Below, one piece after another: positions 1 through 8,133 of a DNA stretch of 64,000 nucleotides (positions are counted from its first letter, which is position 1; each line of letters opens with the position of its first letter). A program made the position numbers and the translations under genes. The notes beneath the pieces are model-generated. The model did not search any database, had not been told where the DNA came from, and saw only the letters and a list, made by a program, of their open reading frames with translations. This stretch comes from Sphingobium sp. SCG-1 (GTDB taxonomy: Bacteria; Pseudomonadota; Alphaproteobacteria; Sphingomonadales; Sphingomonadaceae): the NCBI RefSeq assembly GCF_002953135.1, contig NZ_CP026372.1:806001-870000 (forward strand), given 5' to 3'.

Positions 1-81
1 TTGGATGCAGCCGCGCCGTCGGCATTTTGGCGGCGCTGCTATCAGGTCTTTTCGCGAAACAGGAAATCGCATTCTCGATGG

Positions 82-864
82 TCATTCCTTCGCCGTGCCC
101 GGTTCCGCCATATGCCGGTGCTGCTCGGCCATCATGGACGCAGGCGCCACATGCGCGGCTGCCACCTGAAGTTTGTTCTGCCAACCTGAAATAATATGCG
201 CCTTGCCGCTCATCAGCGCTTCCCAGCCATCTTTGGCTACCTTGCCGGCATCATCCTTCTCGTCGGTGCCGACTTTGGTGTCCATCATATCCGCGCGGTC
301 GAAGAACTCGGTCTCGGTCGGTCCCGGCATCAGCGTCGTCAAAGTGACGCCTTTGCTCTCCTTGATCTCGTTCCGAATAGCATCGGTGAAGCTGTCGATG
401 AATGCTTTGGTGCCATTATAAACTGCCTGGAACGAGCCGGGAATGTAGCCTGCAATGGAACCCGTCACGAGTATCTTGCCTGAATCTCGCGATACCATTT
501 CACGCAGGACTTTCTGGAGAAGATATATTGTGCCTGTGACGTTGGTATCGACCACGCGCCGCCAATCGGCGACCTCCTGATCGATGAAGGCATGGCCAAG
601 CCCACGCCCCGCATTGGCGCAGAGCAGATCGACGGACCGCCCGCTTGTTGCCGAGAGAAGTTTGTCGACACCCTCCATCGTCGATAGATCGGCTTCGACC
701 GCCTGCACGTCCACGGGATGCTGGCGAAAATCCTGAGCAGCGGACTGAATGAGCGGTTCGTCCGCCACTACGAGCAGGTCATATCCATTCTGCGCTGCCA
801 GATGCGCCAATTCAAAACCGATGCCTGTCGAGGCACCCGTTACGATCGCGAATTTGCTTGCCAT
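82..864 (-). CDS. short-chain dehydrogenase/reductase (SDR)
   Basis: Cytoplasmic NAD(P)-dependent oxidoreductase of the classical SDR family, 260 residues; substrate unknown. The cofactor motif TGASTGIG lies at residues 9-16, the structural NAG at 84-86, the catalytic Ser in TGSIAG near 136, and the YNGTK active-site Tyr/Lys at 149/153. I chose the ATG at 864 because GAGGAG sits 6 nt upstream; an in-frame TTG at 870 is less likely. The C-terminal part (about 190-260) is less typical and mentions no known specificity motif. It is the first complete gene of the window, with no operon partner visible. Family assignment is firm, the substrate is not assignable. Confidence 0.93.
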   Translation of the reverse strand: MASKFAIVTGASTGIGFELAHLAAQNGYDLLVVADEPLIQSAAQDFRQHPVDVQAVEADLSTMEGVDKLLSATSGRSVDLLCANAGRGLGHAFIDQEVADWRRVVDTNVTGTIYLLQKVLREMVSRDSGKILVTGSIAGYIPGSFQAVYNGTKAFIDSFTDAIRNEIKESKGVTLTTLMPGPTETEFFDRADMMDTKVGTDEKDDAGKVAKDGWEALMSGKAHIISGWQNKLQVAAAHVAPASMMAEQHRHMAEPGTAKE

Positions 865-1070
865 ATCCAACTCCTCAAGGACTTCGCCGGGTGACTGACA
901 TTCCTGGATGAAAAATAGAGTGGTCCCACGGACACCAATTGATGCCAGTCACATCGTAATGAACGGGCGATCACATGGTCCGTTGCGCCAATTTCAAAGG
1001 AAAAGTTACACGACTAACGCAGATCAGCTATTGTCGATTTACAAACTTGTTCAGTAATAGACGATGAAAA

Positions 1071-1181
1071 TCACGTGGCTACGGCGATGGCCGTACCTAT
1101 CATTATCCACAATGTCGCGGAGAGCAGAAAACCAGTTGCCAAGCCGGACATAGCCCGGGGCGGTTTTTCTATACGATACAT
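1071..1181 (-). CDS. 36-residue single-span membrane protein, probable general stress response member
   Basis: A short reading frame that starts MYRIEKPPRAMSG, continues into one hydrophobic helix (about residues 13-35: FLLSATLWIMIG and following) and ends in TGA. It has a ribosome site (AAGGA, about 8-12 nt before the ATG) and, 32 nt upstream of the ATG, an exact GGAAC-N16-CGTT EcfG promoter (1213-1237). The basic N-terminus followed by one membrane span predicts N-in inner-membrane topology. I do not recognise a family. The combination of promoter, ribosome site and membrane helix is why I call it a gene despite its size; codon statistics on so short a frame prove nothing. Confidence 0.62.
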   Translation of the reverse strand: MYRIEKPPRAMSGLATGFLLSATLWIMIGTAIAVAT

Positions 1182-1212
1182 GAACCTGTCCTTTCAATCC
1201 TCTCCTCAAATG

Positions 1213-1237
1213 AACGAGCCAGCGGGCGGGATGTTCC
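1213..1237 (-). promoter_or_regulatory. EcfG (general stress sigma factor) promoter
   Basis: Read on the minus strand: -35 GGAAC (1237-1233), 16-nt spacer, -10 CGTT (1216-1213). This is the consensus of the alphaproteobacterial general stress sigma factor EcfG. Transcription would start near 1206, about 25 nt before the 36-residue gene at 1181. Confidence 0.72.
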
Positions 1238-1387
1238 CGTCCACTGGCTTAAGCTATTAACCTGCCGACATAATTCAGGCGGCGATTTCCAGCCTGTCCG
1301 TCCAGCAGCGGCTACATTTCGCCCAGCAGTTGATTATGCCGCTCGCGATCTCGTGGTCAGGTGCGAAAGAAGGTATCTTGCACTTCG

Positions 1388-2782
1388 TCATTGATCGACC
1401 TTCTGGATCACCGCGCGTCCAAAGCGAATAGTGGCAGAGGGTGAGTAGCTCCCATTCTCCGCGCGAAGATAGGCGAACATGCTATGCGTCAATTCCCCGG
1501 CCGCCAGCGGCAGTTCACCAGCGACGTAGCTATGCGGCGCAGTTCGCAACACACCAGTGATTGCCTCGGTTGGCAACCCGCCGACAAGGTCCGGCAGTTG
1601 CAGATCGGCATTGTAATTGGTCGGACCCTTCCACCGCATCTGCAAATGGGGAAAAGCGATGCAGTTGTTGCCGGCGTCGATCTCGAATTCGACAAGGGCT
1701 TCGATGGTATCGCCGGCCCCAATAGACGCCAGCGATGCTGTCGAAGGGTTCTGCAACAGGCGAGCGAACGGCCCCCACGTGGACATGGTGAAGCCGCTGG
1801 CCGTATAACTTCCACCGAACGTGATCTGATGCATCCTGCGTCCTGTAACAGGGGACGCGACTTGCGCATGTGCTACAGTCAAGCCAACCGTATTGGACAT
1901 GGATGCTGACCAACTGGTAGGCGCCGTTCCGCTGATCGCGCCGGAGGATGGCGTCGTGACGGTGCCACCCGCACCCTCCATCATCGGGTTCTGCAGATAA
2001 TTGGCGTAGGACAGACCACTTGCCCATGCCAGATTATTGCTGGGCAGCACGTCGAGCGGCGGATACCAGTTGCGCAGAATAGCCGCCACAGCCTTGCCCG
2101 CGTAATAGCCACCTGCAATTGCCGGATGCGTTCCATCATAGGTGTAGCCCGTACGCGGCTGCGCCCCGACGGACGCCGGATCGGTGATGTCGGGAAGGCA
2201 GGCAGACGCCACTGCAACCATCCCCTGCGCCCGTGCTGCAAACCTGGCCAGCCAGCGGTTACAGCGGTCCATGACTTCAAACTGCGTCGCGCTGAACAAG
2301 GCGGAAAAGCCGCTGGTCCGTGGCAGGATCGGAGCGAAGATCGTCCGGCAGTTGCGTTGCGCATTCAGCACCGCAATCGCCTCCCAGTTTCCGGTGATGG
2401 CGCTGAAGGATAGTCCGTCCTTAACGTCGTTGGTGCCGCAATGGATATACATGAAGGCCGGTTTGCGCGGCATCTGCGCATGGAATGCTGGCAGGTTGGC
2501 AAGGATGGTGGCGCTCGTTTCACCGGGAAAGCCCCAGATGTTCGTCGTCGTTGGGATCTGCACGCGCTGGCCGCACAGGATCAGCGCCCACGTCATTATG
2601 CCCTTTGCCGCCTTCAGGACGTTGGTGGGGGCGGGGGGCAGGGTAACGCGATCGGACCCATTATAATCGGCGGTCGCGATGCTATCGCCGATGGATGCGC
2701 CGAGCGGCGTCGTTGCGGCAAGGGCTGCTCTTGCAAGGGCGGCGTTGGACAGGCCGCCGAGGCTTCCGGAACTGCGGGTCAT
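1388..2782 (-). CDS. SGNH/GDSL hydrolase-domain protein, probable GTA/phage head-spike fibre (GhsB-like)
   Basis: 464 residues. The first half is an SGNH hydrolase: block I GDS at residues 32-34, block II glycine in GFPGETS (84-90), block III GTND (116-119) and block V DGTHP (216-220, Asp/His of the triad). The second half (about 240-464) is rich in G, T, S and aromatic residues with many short beta-prone stretches, as in carbohydrate-binding spike or fibre tips. There is no signal peptide. It starts 3 nt after the stop of a spike-base protein, so they are one operon. In Rhodobacter capsulatus a spike-base/fibre pair (ghsA-ghsB, rcc01079-rcc01080) lies away from the main GTA cluster and binds capsule. 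By context this is the fibre, with an esterase-type domain likely acting on an acylated polysaccharide. A phage-remnant origin is the alternative. Confidence 0.7.
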   Translation of the reverse strand: MTRSSGSLGGLSNAALARAALAATTPLGASIGDSIATADYNGSDRVTLPPAPTNVLKAAKGIMTWALILCGQRVQIPTTTNIWGFPGETSATILANLPAFHAQMPRKPAFMYIHCGTNDVKDGLSFSAITGNWEAIAVLNAQRNCRTIFAPILPRTSGFSALFSATQFEVMDRCNRWLARFAARAQGMVAVASACLPDITDPASVGAQPRTGYTYDGTHPAIAGGYYAGKAVAAILRNWYPPLDVLPSNNLAWASGLSYANYLQNPMMEGAGGTVTTPSSGAISGTAPTSWSASMSNTVGLTVAHAQVASPVTGRRMHQITFGGSYTASGFTMSTWGPFARLLQNPSTASLASIGAGDTIEALVEFEIDAGNNCIAFPHLQMRWKGPTNYNADLQLPDLVGGLPTEAITGVLRTAPHSYVAGELPLAAGELTHSMFAYLRAENGSYSPSATIRFGRAVIQKVDQ

Positions 2783-2785
2783 GGA

Positions 2786-3052
2786 TCAGGCCTCCGCAAT
2801 GAGAGCAGAGGCTGTGGTGCCCGTCGCGCGAACATGGCTGGCGCGAACCGCTATGTAGCTGGCATCGGGCAGATTGCGGTATGTGACATCGGCGCTTGCC
2901 CCGATGCCGCGCAACGTTACGTCACCGCCTATCCCAACGTACAAACCCTTGGGAACGAGGGGCAGGGCGTTGCTGTCATGCGGCGATACGGCATAGGGAG
3001 CGCGAGACGGGGCATGCTCAGCGTCTTGGTAGGGGGCAAAATTGTCAGCCAT
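2786..3052 (-). CDS. ghsA: spike base protein, RCAP_rcc01079 family (GTA head spike)
   Basis: 88 residues, the usual size of this small beta-rich family. Typical features are a start region with a DAxHAPSRAPYAV-like stretch, then SPHDSNALP, the phrase KGLYVGIGGDVTLRG, and a C-terminal VRASHVRATGTTAS. Family members form the base on which capsid or tail spikes sit in phages and in the R. capsulatus gene transfer agent. The start has a strong ribosome site (GGAGGAG, 9 nt upstream). The next gene is an SGNH-domain fibre 3 nt downstream. No other capsid or tail gene is in the window, which matches the detached ghsAB locus of R. capsulatus but would also fit a small prophage remnant. Confidence 0.72.
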   Translation of the reverse strand: MADNFAPYQDAEHAPSRAPYAVSPHDSNALPLVPKGLYVGIGGDVTLRGIGASADVTYRNLPDASYIAVRASHVRATGTTASALIAEA

Positions 3053-3091
3053 GATTCGAATCTCCTCCAGATAGGTAGGAGGCCTAAAACC

Positions 3092-3128
3092 ATATTGGTT
3101 ATGTAGGACAGAAGAATAAAACCAATAT
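3092..3128. repeat. 9-bp inverted repeat upstream of the spike operon
   Basis: ATATTGGTT (3092-3100) and its complement AACCAATAT (3120-3128) are separated by 19 nt, between the divergent spike operon and the GT4 gene. Its position 40-76 nt before the spike-base ATG would suit an operator or a hairpin in the leader. No known binding consensus is matched. Confidence 0.35.
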
Positions 3129-3138
3129 TGAAGAGCGG

Positions 3139-3167
3139 TTGCCTGAGCCTAATTCAATGCCTATCTC
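3139..3167 (+). promoter_or_regulatory. possible leaderless promoter of the GT4 gene
   Basis: TTGCCT (3139-3144), a 17-nt spacer and TATCTC (3162-3167) resemble -35/-10 elements. The -10 ends 6 nt before the ATG at 3174, so the transcript would begin at the start codon. No ribosome site precedes this ATG, which agrees with a leaderless message. Confidence 0.35.
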
Positions 3168-3173
3168 TGCGTC

Positions 3174-4336
3174 ATGGGAAAAGTGGCATTTGGGCAAAGA
3201 ATATGCGTCTACACTCGGGCGTGGCAATCCGGCGGTGCAGGGCTGTTCGCGCGCGAACTTGTCAACGGCCTGCTGGACAATGGCGCGGCAGTGACGTTTA
3301 TTTCTCCCGTTTGCCCAGACACTCGCTTCGAGACACCTCGCGCTGGACTACAACGCCTTCGCCCACCCCGCGAAACGCCAGGAAAATCAAAGCGTTTCAA
3401 CAGACTGCGTGGTGTGGGCCGGATTGTGGCGAGCGCCGGCTTTCTGCTGTGGAAGCGCCTCACGATCCGCGTCTATCTCGTTTCAATACCCGATGTGCTG
3501 CCCGTCATGCTGCCGGTTTTGGCGGTGCTGCGGTTAACCGGCGCATGCGTCATCTTCATAGTCCATGATCCGCTGCCTCATGCCTGGAAACTGCCGTCAT
3601 CCCTACACTGGCTGGAGCGTTGGTCGCATGGCGCCTGTTATGCGCTCGCGTCGGCTACCGTCGTGCTCAGCGAACCTTCGCGGGCGAAGATGGCGCAGGC
3701 GTTCCCGCGCCTCTCGACCCCGGTCCATGTTATCGAGCATGGGGTATTCGTTATGGGGGAACCCACGGAGATGCCGGGGAACGGCGTCCTGCTGATCTTC
3801 GGATCGCTGCGGCGAAACAAGGGCATATTGGAAGCCATGAAGGGGGGGTCATTGCGCGTGCGCAGGGCGTTCCCGGCCGCCTGATCGTCGCCGGTGGTCC
3901 ACATCGAGAGGAGCGCGACTATGCCGCCGCGCTGGCCGAATACGCTGCCCATGCACCCGATGCCATCGACTTGCGCATGGGCTATGTAGAAGACGACGGC
4001 GTACGCGCGCTGCTCGCCGAGTCCGACGCGCTACTTCTGCCCTATACCGATTTCCACTCGCAAAGCGGCGTAGCACTGCTTGCCGCGTCCAATGCCAGGC
4101 CAATCATCGCGTCACCCGCAGGCGGGATTGGCACGTTGATGGCGGAGGGCATGCCGTCCATCCCCATATCCCAACCGGTGTCGCCTGATACAGTCGCAGA
4201 GGCAATCATAGCGTTTGCGGCTATACCTGCCGCGACCTGGAACGAGCGTGCAGGGCAATATCTCCAGCATACGCTTGAGGTTCGTTCGTGGCGTGCCATT
4301 GGTGCGCAGTATCTGGCGCTTGCGGAGAGCCTTTAA
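3174..4336 (+). pseudogene. family 4 glycosyltransferase, frameshifted in a G run
   Basis: Two overlapping frames together make one GT-B glycosyltransferase of about 387 residues. The first frame (3174 to 3884) carries the N-terminal acceptor domain, with ICVYTRAWQSGGAGLFA near the start, and runs into the donor domain at IFGSLRRNKGILEAMK. The second frame (stop at 4336) resumes with GVIARAQGVPGRLIVAGG and continues through the donor-site region (SDALLLPYTDFHSQSGVA, near the usual E-x7-E position) to the normal end. The switch falls on seven consecutive G at 3842-3848; eight, or five, would restore one frame. It is either a real or phase-variable mutation or a sequencing error. Convergent with the next gene, 3 nt away. 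If intact it would add a sugar in surface polysaccharide synthesis. Confidence 0.85.
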
Positions 4337-4339
4337 CCT

Positions 4340-5281
4340 CTACCGTTCGCCCTGAACGCGAGCACGAATGCGCCGCCGCAGATCATCGGGCAACATCCAC
4401 AGCAGCGCAAAGGCGAACAACTGCTTGAACGTCGGTCTGCCGTTGTGAAACGCAGCCCGCAATAGGGGGATAAACGCCTGCCATTGCCGATCAGCGGCAG
4501 CCGATTGCGCTATCACAGTGAGACAGAACCCGGCGTAAGCGCGCGGTGTCAGTAAGCGCCCCACGCTGTCGGCCCATTTCAGAGAGCGCTCCCACGCACT
4601 GTTGCGGCTAAGCGACGGCCGCGCTTCGCCGACATAATGCACCACCAGCGGATAAGGCGCGGTCAGCAATGTGCAGCCATGCTCTTTCACGGCACGGAGT
4701 ATAAGCTCCCAGTCTTCATGCAGTCGCGAATCGGCAAATTGAAGCTGATCGAACAGCGACCGCGGCAGCATGAACGACGATGTCTGCAAAAAGCTCTGCC
4801 CGCCTTTCAGCCAGGACCGCCGGTCGAACAGCCACTCGTCCAAGGGCCGATCACCGGAATATGCTTCGGTCGGACGAATGAATGGCCCCTGTGGCGTCAT
4901 CACGCGCGTCAGGGTGACTAGCAATACCCTTGCAGGATCAATGCTGCCGTCACGGGGCACGAGCGCCAGTTGCCGCTCCAGTTTTTCCGGTAACCACTCA
5001 TCGTCATCGTCCAAAAACGCGACCCACTGTCCTTTCCCGGCAATTGCGCCGGTGTTCCGCGCCACCCCTGGTCCGCGCTGCACCGGTTGAACGATATGCC
5101 GCAAGCGATGGTCGGCAATTTCGCCCAGCGTCTGCAACGTCGCGGGATCGTCTCCATCGACCACGACGATTATTTCGAAGTCCATAGCGGTTTGCGTCAG
5201 AACGCTGGCGATGGCGCGACGCAGAAGTTGGGCACGACCGAACGTCGGTATTACCACGGTTACGATTGGCCCCGAATGCAT
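4340..5281 (-). CDS. family 2 glycosyltransferase
   Basis: 313 residues with a GT-A fold. Near the N-terminus it has VTVVIPTFGRAQLLRRA, then DGDD (about 42-45), the substrate stretch GPGVARNTGA, and the metal-binding DDDD motif (about 91-94) in VAFLDDDDEW. It transfers a sugar from a nucleotide donor, probably at the cytoplasmic membrane during polysaccharide assembly; no transmembrane segment is present. I prefer the ATG at 5281, which has a G-rich ribosome site about 10 nt upstream; an in-frame GTG at 5314 would add 11 residues. The C-terminus is basic. It is a single minus-strand gene between two plus-strand genes, so probably its own transcription unit. Confidence 0.88.
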   Translation of the reverse strand: MHSGPIVTVVIPTFGRAQLLRRAIASVLTQTAMDFEIIVVVDGDDPATLQTLGEIADHRLRHIVQPVQRGPGVARNTGAIAGKGQWVAFLDDDDEWLPEKLERQLALVPRDGSIDPARVLLVTLTRVMTPQGPFIRPTEAYSGDRPLDEWLFDRRSWLKGGQSFLQTSSFMLPRSLFDQLQFADSRLHEDWELILRAVKEHGCTLLTAPYPLVVHYVGEARPSLSRNSAWERSLKWADSVGRLLTPRAYAGFCLTVIAQSAAADRQWQAFIPLLRAAFHNGRPTFKQLFAFALLWMLPDDLRRRIRARVQGER

Positions 5282-5524
5282 ATAAATCTGGCCCCCCGCT
5301 TGGCCGTGCTTCACGTCGGTGGATGCTCTACCGGCGATATGAGGCCGCTACCATAGTCCATAACGGCGATATTCATATTGCACTGCAACACAAACTGCTG
5401 CTTAACACGCAGTAAAGGTTGGTGGTGCTATGGCGTGTGGAATTCCAACGCTCGTAATGCGTCTCCATTACGGATAATTTACGAACGTCAAGAAGGAGCA
5501 AGGCTCCGTCAAACGAGGGTAAAG

Positions 5525-6364
5525 GTGCTTAATTTCGGTCGTTTGCTCAAGGCGCGTTCCTCTATGCCGTCCACTGCGGAGGGCGAACGCATTTACGCCA
5601 TCGGCGATATCCACGGCAGGCTTGACCTGCTTAAGGATTTGCTGAGCCGAATCGAAAAACATGCAGCGTCGCTGCCTGCGCCGCGCTCCGTCCACATCGT
5701 GATTCTGGGTGACATGGTAGACCGTGGTCCCGATTCCGCCGGGGTCCTGCGGTATCTGCATGGTGTTCAGCAGACGACCGGCAGGCTGATCGTGCTGCAA
5801 GGGAATCATGAGGAACTGATGCTGCGCGCCTTGGCCGCGGAGCCCGGTATGCTGCGCGCGTGGATGCGCATTGGCGGTTCGGCAACCATTCGCAGCTTCG
5901 GAGCGGAACCGCCGCATCGCGATGACGATCAGCGCGCCGCCGTTGGGGATTTGCTTAAGGTGATCCCTGCCAACCTCGTCGACTGGATACGGCACCTGCC
6001 GCTCACGGCGCGATCGGGCGACTATCTTTTCTGCCACGCTGGGATTCGTCCGGGTGTTGCCATCAAGCGGCAGAAGCGGGCGGACCTTCTCTGGATTCGC
6101 GACGAATTCCTGGAGGATCCCAAAGATCATGGCGTGATGGTCGTTCATGGGCATAGTGTATCGGCCGATGTCGAGATGCGCGGCAATCGGATCGGCATTG
6201 ACACTGGCGCCTACCGCACCGGTGTCCTGACGGCGCTTTATCTTGAGGGCGAGGATAGGCAGATCATCTCGACCGAAGCGCCTCTCGATCTCAATGTCTC
6301 GGCAGTACCGCCGGTCGCAGCGGAAGCACTGTCTGCGGGCGCGGCTGGCGCGGTGATGGGCTAA
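5525..6364 (+). CDS. metallophosphoesterase (PPP-type serine/threonine phosphatase family)
   Basis: 279 residues from a GTG at 5525. All metal and catalytic motifs of the PPP family are present: GDIHG (27-31), GDMVDRG (62-68), GNHE (93-96), then FCHAG and VHGHS further on. Such small bacterial phosphatases act in the cytoplasm on phosphoproteins or phosphorylated metabolites; the target is unknown. The frame is open upstream to 5378, but that stretch is cysteine-rich and unlike the family. The GTG has GAGGG about 7 nt before it, and the similarity starts near residue 20. It is followed 3 nt later by a Rap1a/Tai-like gene, probably in one operon. Its place among polysaccharide genes suggests, without proof, a regulatory role there. 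Confidence 0.88.
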   Translation: MLNFGRLLKARSSMPSTAEGERIYAIGDIHGRLDLLKDLLSRIEKHAASLPAPRSVHIVILGDMVDRGPDSAGVLRYLHGVQQTTGRLIVLQGNHEELMLRALAAEPGMLRAWMRIGGSATIRSFGAEPPHRDDDQRAAVGDLLKVIPANLVDWIRHLPLTARSGDYLFCHAGIRPGVAIKRQKRADLLWIRDEFLEDPKDHGVMVVHGHSVSADVEMRGNRIGIDTGAYRTGVLTALYLEGEDRQIISTEAPLDLNVSAVPPVAAEALSAGAAGAVMG

Positions 6365-6367
6365 GCT

Positions 6368-6822
6368 GTGATAGCGAGCCTGTTGATGATGCTGGCCGCG
6401 GCGGCTCCGCAAGCCACACCGGCCCCCGCTTCACCGCCCGCTGCCCCGGCCCCGATCGCGCCAGCGGCAAGTCCGCCTTATTCAGCGAACGCCGCTCCAG
6501 ACCTCGGCTATCTGTCTGCAGGTGCTCTGGTGGATCGCTGTTCGGAAAACTCGCCTGCCAGCACGTCCTACTGCTTCGCCTATATCGCCGGGGTGAGCGA
6601 TGCGATGCGCGCTTACGAAATCTGGCTCAACACCCGTGAATTCTGCCCCCCGCGCGGCAATCGCAAAGCGACCTGCGCAAGGCTTTCGTGGGTTTCGTCT
6701 CCGCCTATCCGAGCAATCGTACAGGACAGGCAGCATCCGTCATCGTCGTAGCGCTGAAGCAGACCTTCCCCTGCGCACCTGATCCCGCGCCCGTCGCACC
6801 GGCTCCATCGCCGCCACAGTAG
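6368..6822 (+). pseudogene. Rap1a/Tai-like exported protein, frameshifted in a C run
   Basis: The first frame encodes a hydrophobic start, an Ala/Pro-rich stretch (about 10-45), then YLSAGALVDRCSE, SYCFAYIAGVSDAMRA and TREFCPP, the cysteine-containing core of the Rap1a/Tai family. It then leaves the family. A frame shifted by one base continues with SDLRKAFVGFVSAYP and ends in LKQTFPC plus a Pro/Ala tail, stop at 6822, exactly the missing C-terminal half. The break is at six C (6646-6651); seven would give one protein of about 151 residues. In Serratia Rap1a proteins are periplasmic immunity proteins against type VI effectors, but most sphingomonad members are unstudied and no effector is nearby. 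Starts from GTG 3 nt after the phosphatase gene. Confidence 0.75.
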
Positions 6823-6838
6823 CCGCCCCGCACTCCGT

Positions 6839-7978
6839 TTAGCTATGGAAGCGTGATCGCAGGTTCCGCAGGGGCGTCGTCATCGTGAAGGAAAGCTGCG
6901 CCATCGCGTAAGTGAAGGCGAAACCCACGACGATCATGATGAGCTTCGTCATAGTGTCGGCTGACATCATCTTGACGCCAGACCACCAATAATAGGCATT
7001 CACAGGCTCTAGATGCCACAGATACGCGCCATAGGAGAGCACGCCCATCTTACGCATCACCGGCACTTCCAGAAACCGGATCGCGAGGCCCGAGCCATCG
7101 CCGAACAGCCCGTAGAACAGCACGACCATCGCAACACCCTGCACGCTATAGCGATAGGTTTCGCGGAAATCGGCGTCGCGCAATGCCAGCGAAATCACGA
7201 CCAGCAATCCCGCCACGACAATGGCCGACCAGCAAGCCAAAGTGCCCTGAAGCCTGTAAGCAAAGCGATGGAACAACACGGCAGTGAGGCACCCATAGGC
7301 AATGCTGTCCATCCTCGCATCGCTTGCGCAATAGGTGTAGGGATGCAGCGTGCTCCCCGACTGATGAAAGCCAAAGGGTGCGCCATAATGCACGATATGC
7401 AGCCGCCACAGCAGGCACCCGACGCAGATCGCGACCAGCGTCCCGATCAGCAACCGTGTCCGCCCGCCGATCAGCGCTATCAGCAGCGGGAATGTGATGT
7501 AGAAATGCTCCTCCACCGCCAGCGACCAGAGATGCGGCCAGCGAACACGGGCATCGGTGAATGCCTCAGCATACATCGTATAATAATTGGTGGTGTAGGT
7601 GGAGGCCACGACCACGTCGGAAACCCGGACGGGGAAGTACCACCAGCCAAGCAATAAGCTGAACACGATCAGGAACAGCAGTTCGGGACTCAATCGCACG
7701 AAGCGCCGCGCATAGAAGTTCTTGAGCGACACCGTACCGCGCTTGTCCCGCTCTTTCAGCAGCAGGCCAGTGATGAGGAAGCCGCTCAGGAAAAAGAAGG
7801 CAGTCACACCTAAGCCGCCGGGCACGATATTGCCGAACCCGTAATGCGCCACCATCACCAATGTGATGCAGATTGCCCTGATCCCGTCGAGGCCCGGAAT
7901 ATATCCCGCCGAAGCCGCAGGCCGCGCAGAGGCCACATTGCCGAAAGACGCGTTGTTACCCGCAACCGCTACAGTCAT
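6839..7978 (-). CDS. OafA/YrhL-type acyltransferase 3 family membrane protein
   Basis: 379 residues with about ten membrane spans. Family hallmarks: GLDGIRAICI near residue 29, the catalytic-type His in MVAHYGFG, FFFLSGFLITG, the RRFVRLSPELL loop and WSLAVEEHFY. The family moves acetyl or other acyl groups across the inner membrane onto surface polysaccharides, LPS or peptidoglycan. No C-terminal SGNH domain is attached, unlike OatA. It is last in a minus-strand run with the GH5 lipoprotein and SleB genes, though a 155-nt gap before it suggests a separate promoter. It is the first of three members of this family in the window. Confidence 0.92.
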   Translation of the reverse strand: MTVAVAGNNASFGNVASARPAASAGYIPGLDGIRAICITLVMVAHYGFGNIVPGGLGVTAFFFLSGFLITGLLLKERDKRGTVSLKNFYARRFVRLSPELLFLIVFSLLLGWWYFPVRVSDVVVASTYTTNYYTMYAEAFTDARVRWPHLWSLAVEEHFYITFPLLIALIGGRTRLLIGTLVAICVGCLLWRLHIVHYGAPFGFHQSGSTLHPYTYCASDARMDSIAYGCLTAVLFHRFAYRLQGTLACWSAIVVAGLLVVISLALRDADFRETYRYSVQGVAMVVLFYGLFGDGSGLAIRFLEVPVMRKMGVLSYGAYLWHLEPVNAYYWWSGVKMMSADTMTKLIMIVVGFAFTYAMAQLSFTMTTPLRNLRSRFHS

Positions 7979-8133
7979 ACTCGTCTGCTCTCTGGCTGTG
8001 CGGATTGCAGGAAGACAGGCAATTCGCTCCGATTCGGATGATGCGGTGCAGCATATCGGCTGATATTCGCATAAGCAATTCTACTTACCCACGCTTTAGC
8101 GCCGCCAGTCCCGCAGCCGATGCACCCTACCGT

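Noticed and set aside
1..81. Partial gene at the left edge
   Set aside because: Frames open at the edge all overlap the SDR C-terminus and show no family features.
1217..1249. Imperfect 15-bp stem-loop that could be a terminator of the spike operon
   Set aside because: It overlaps the exact EcfG promoter at 1213-1237 in front of a small gene, has mismatches and no T run; the promoter reading explains the sequence better.
5391..5408. TTAA-N7-TAAA as a CtrA box between the GT2 and phosphatase genes
   Set aside because: The second half site is imperfect, and the full consensus occurs elsewhere in the window.
8053..8066. ATATC-GGCT-GATAT palindrome upstream of the OafA-type gene at 7978
   Set aside because: Only 5-bp arms, expected by chance, with no partner site.
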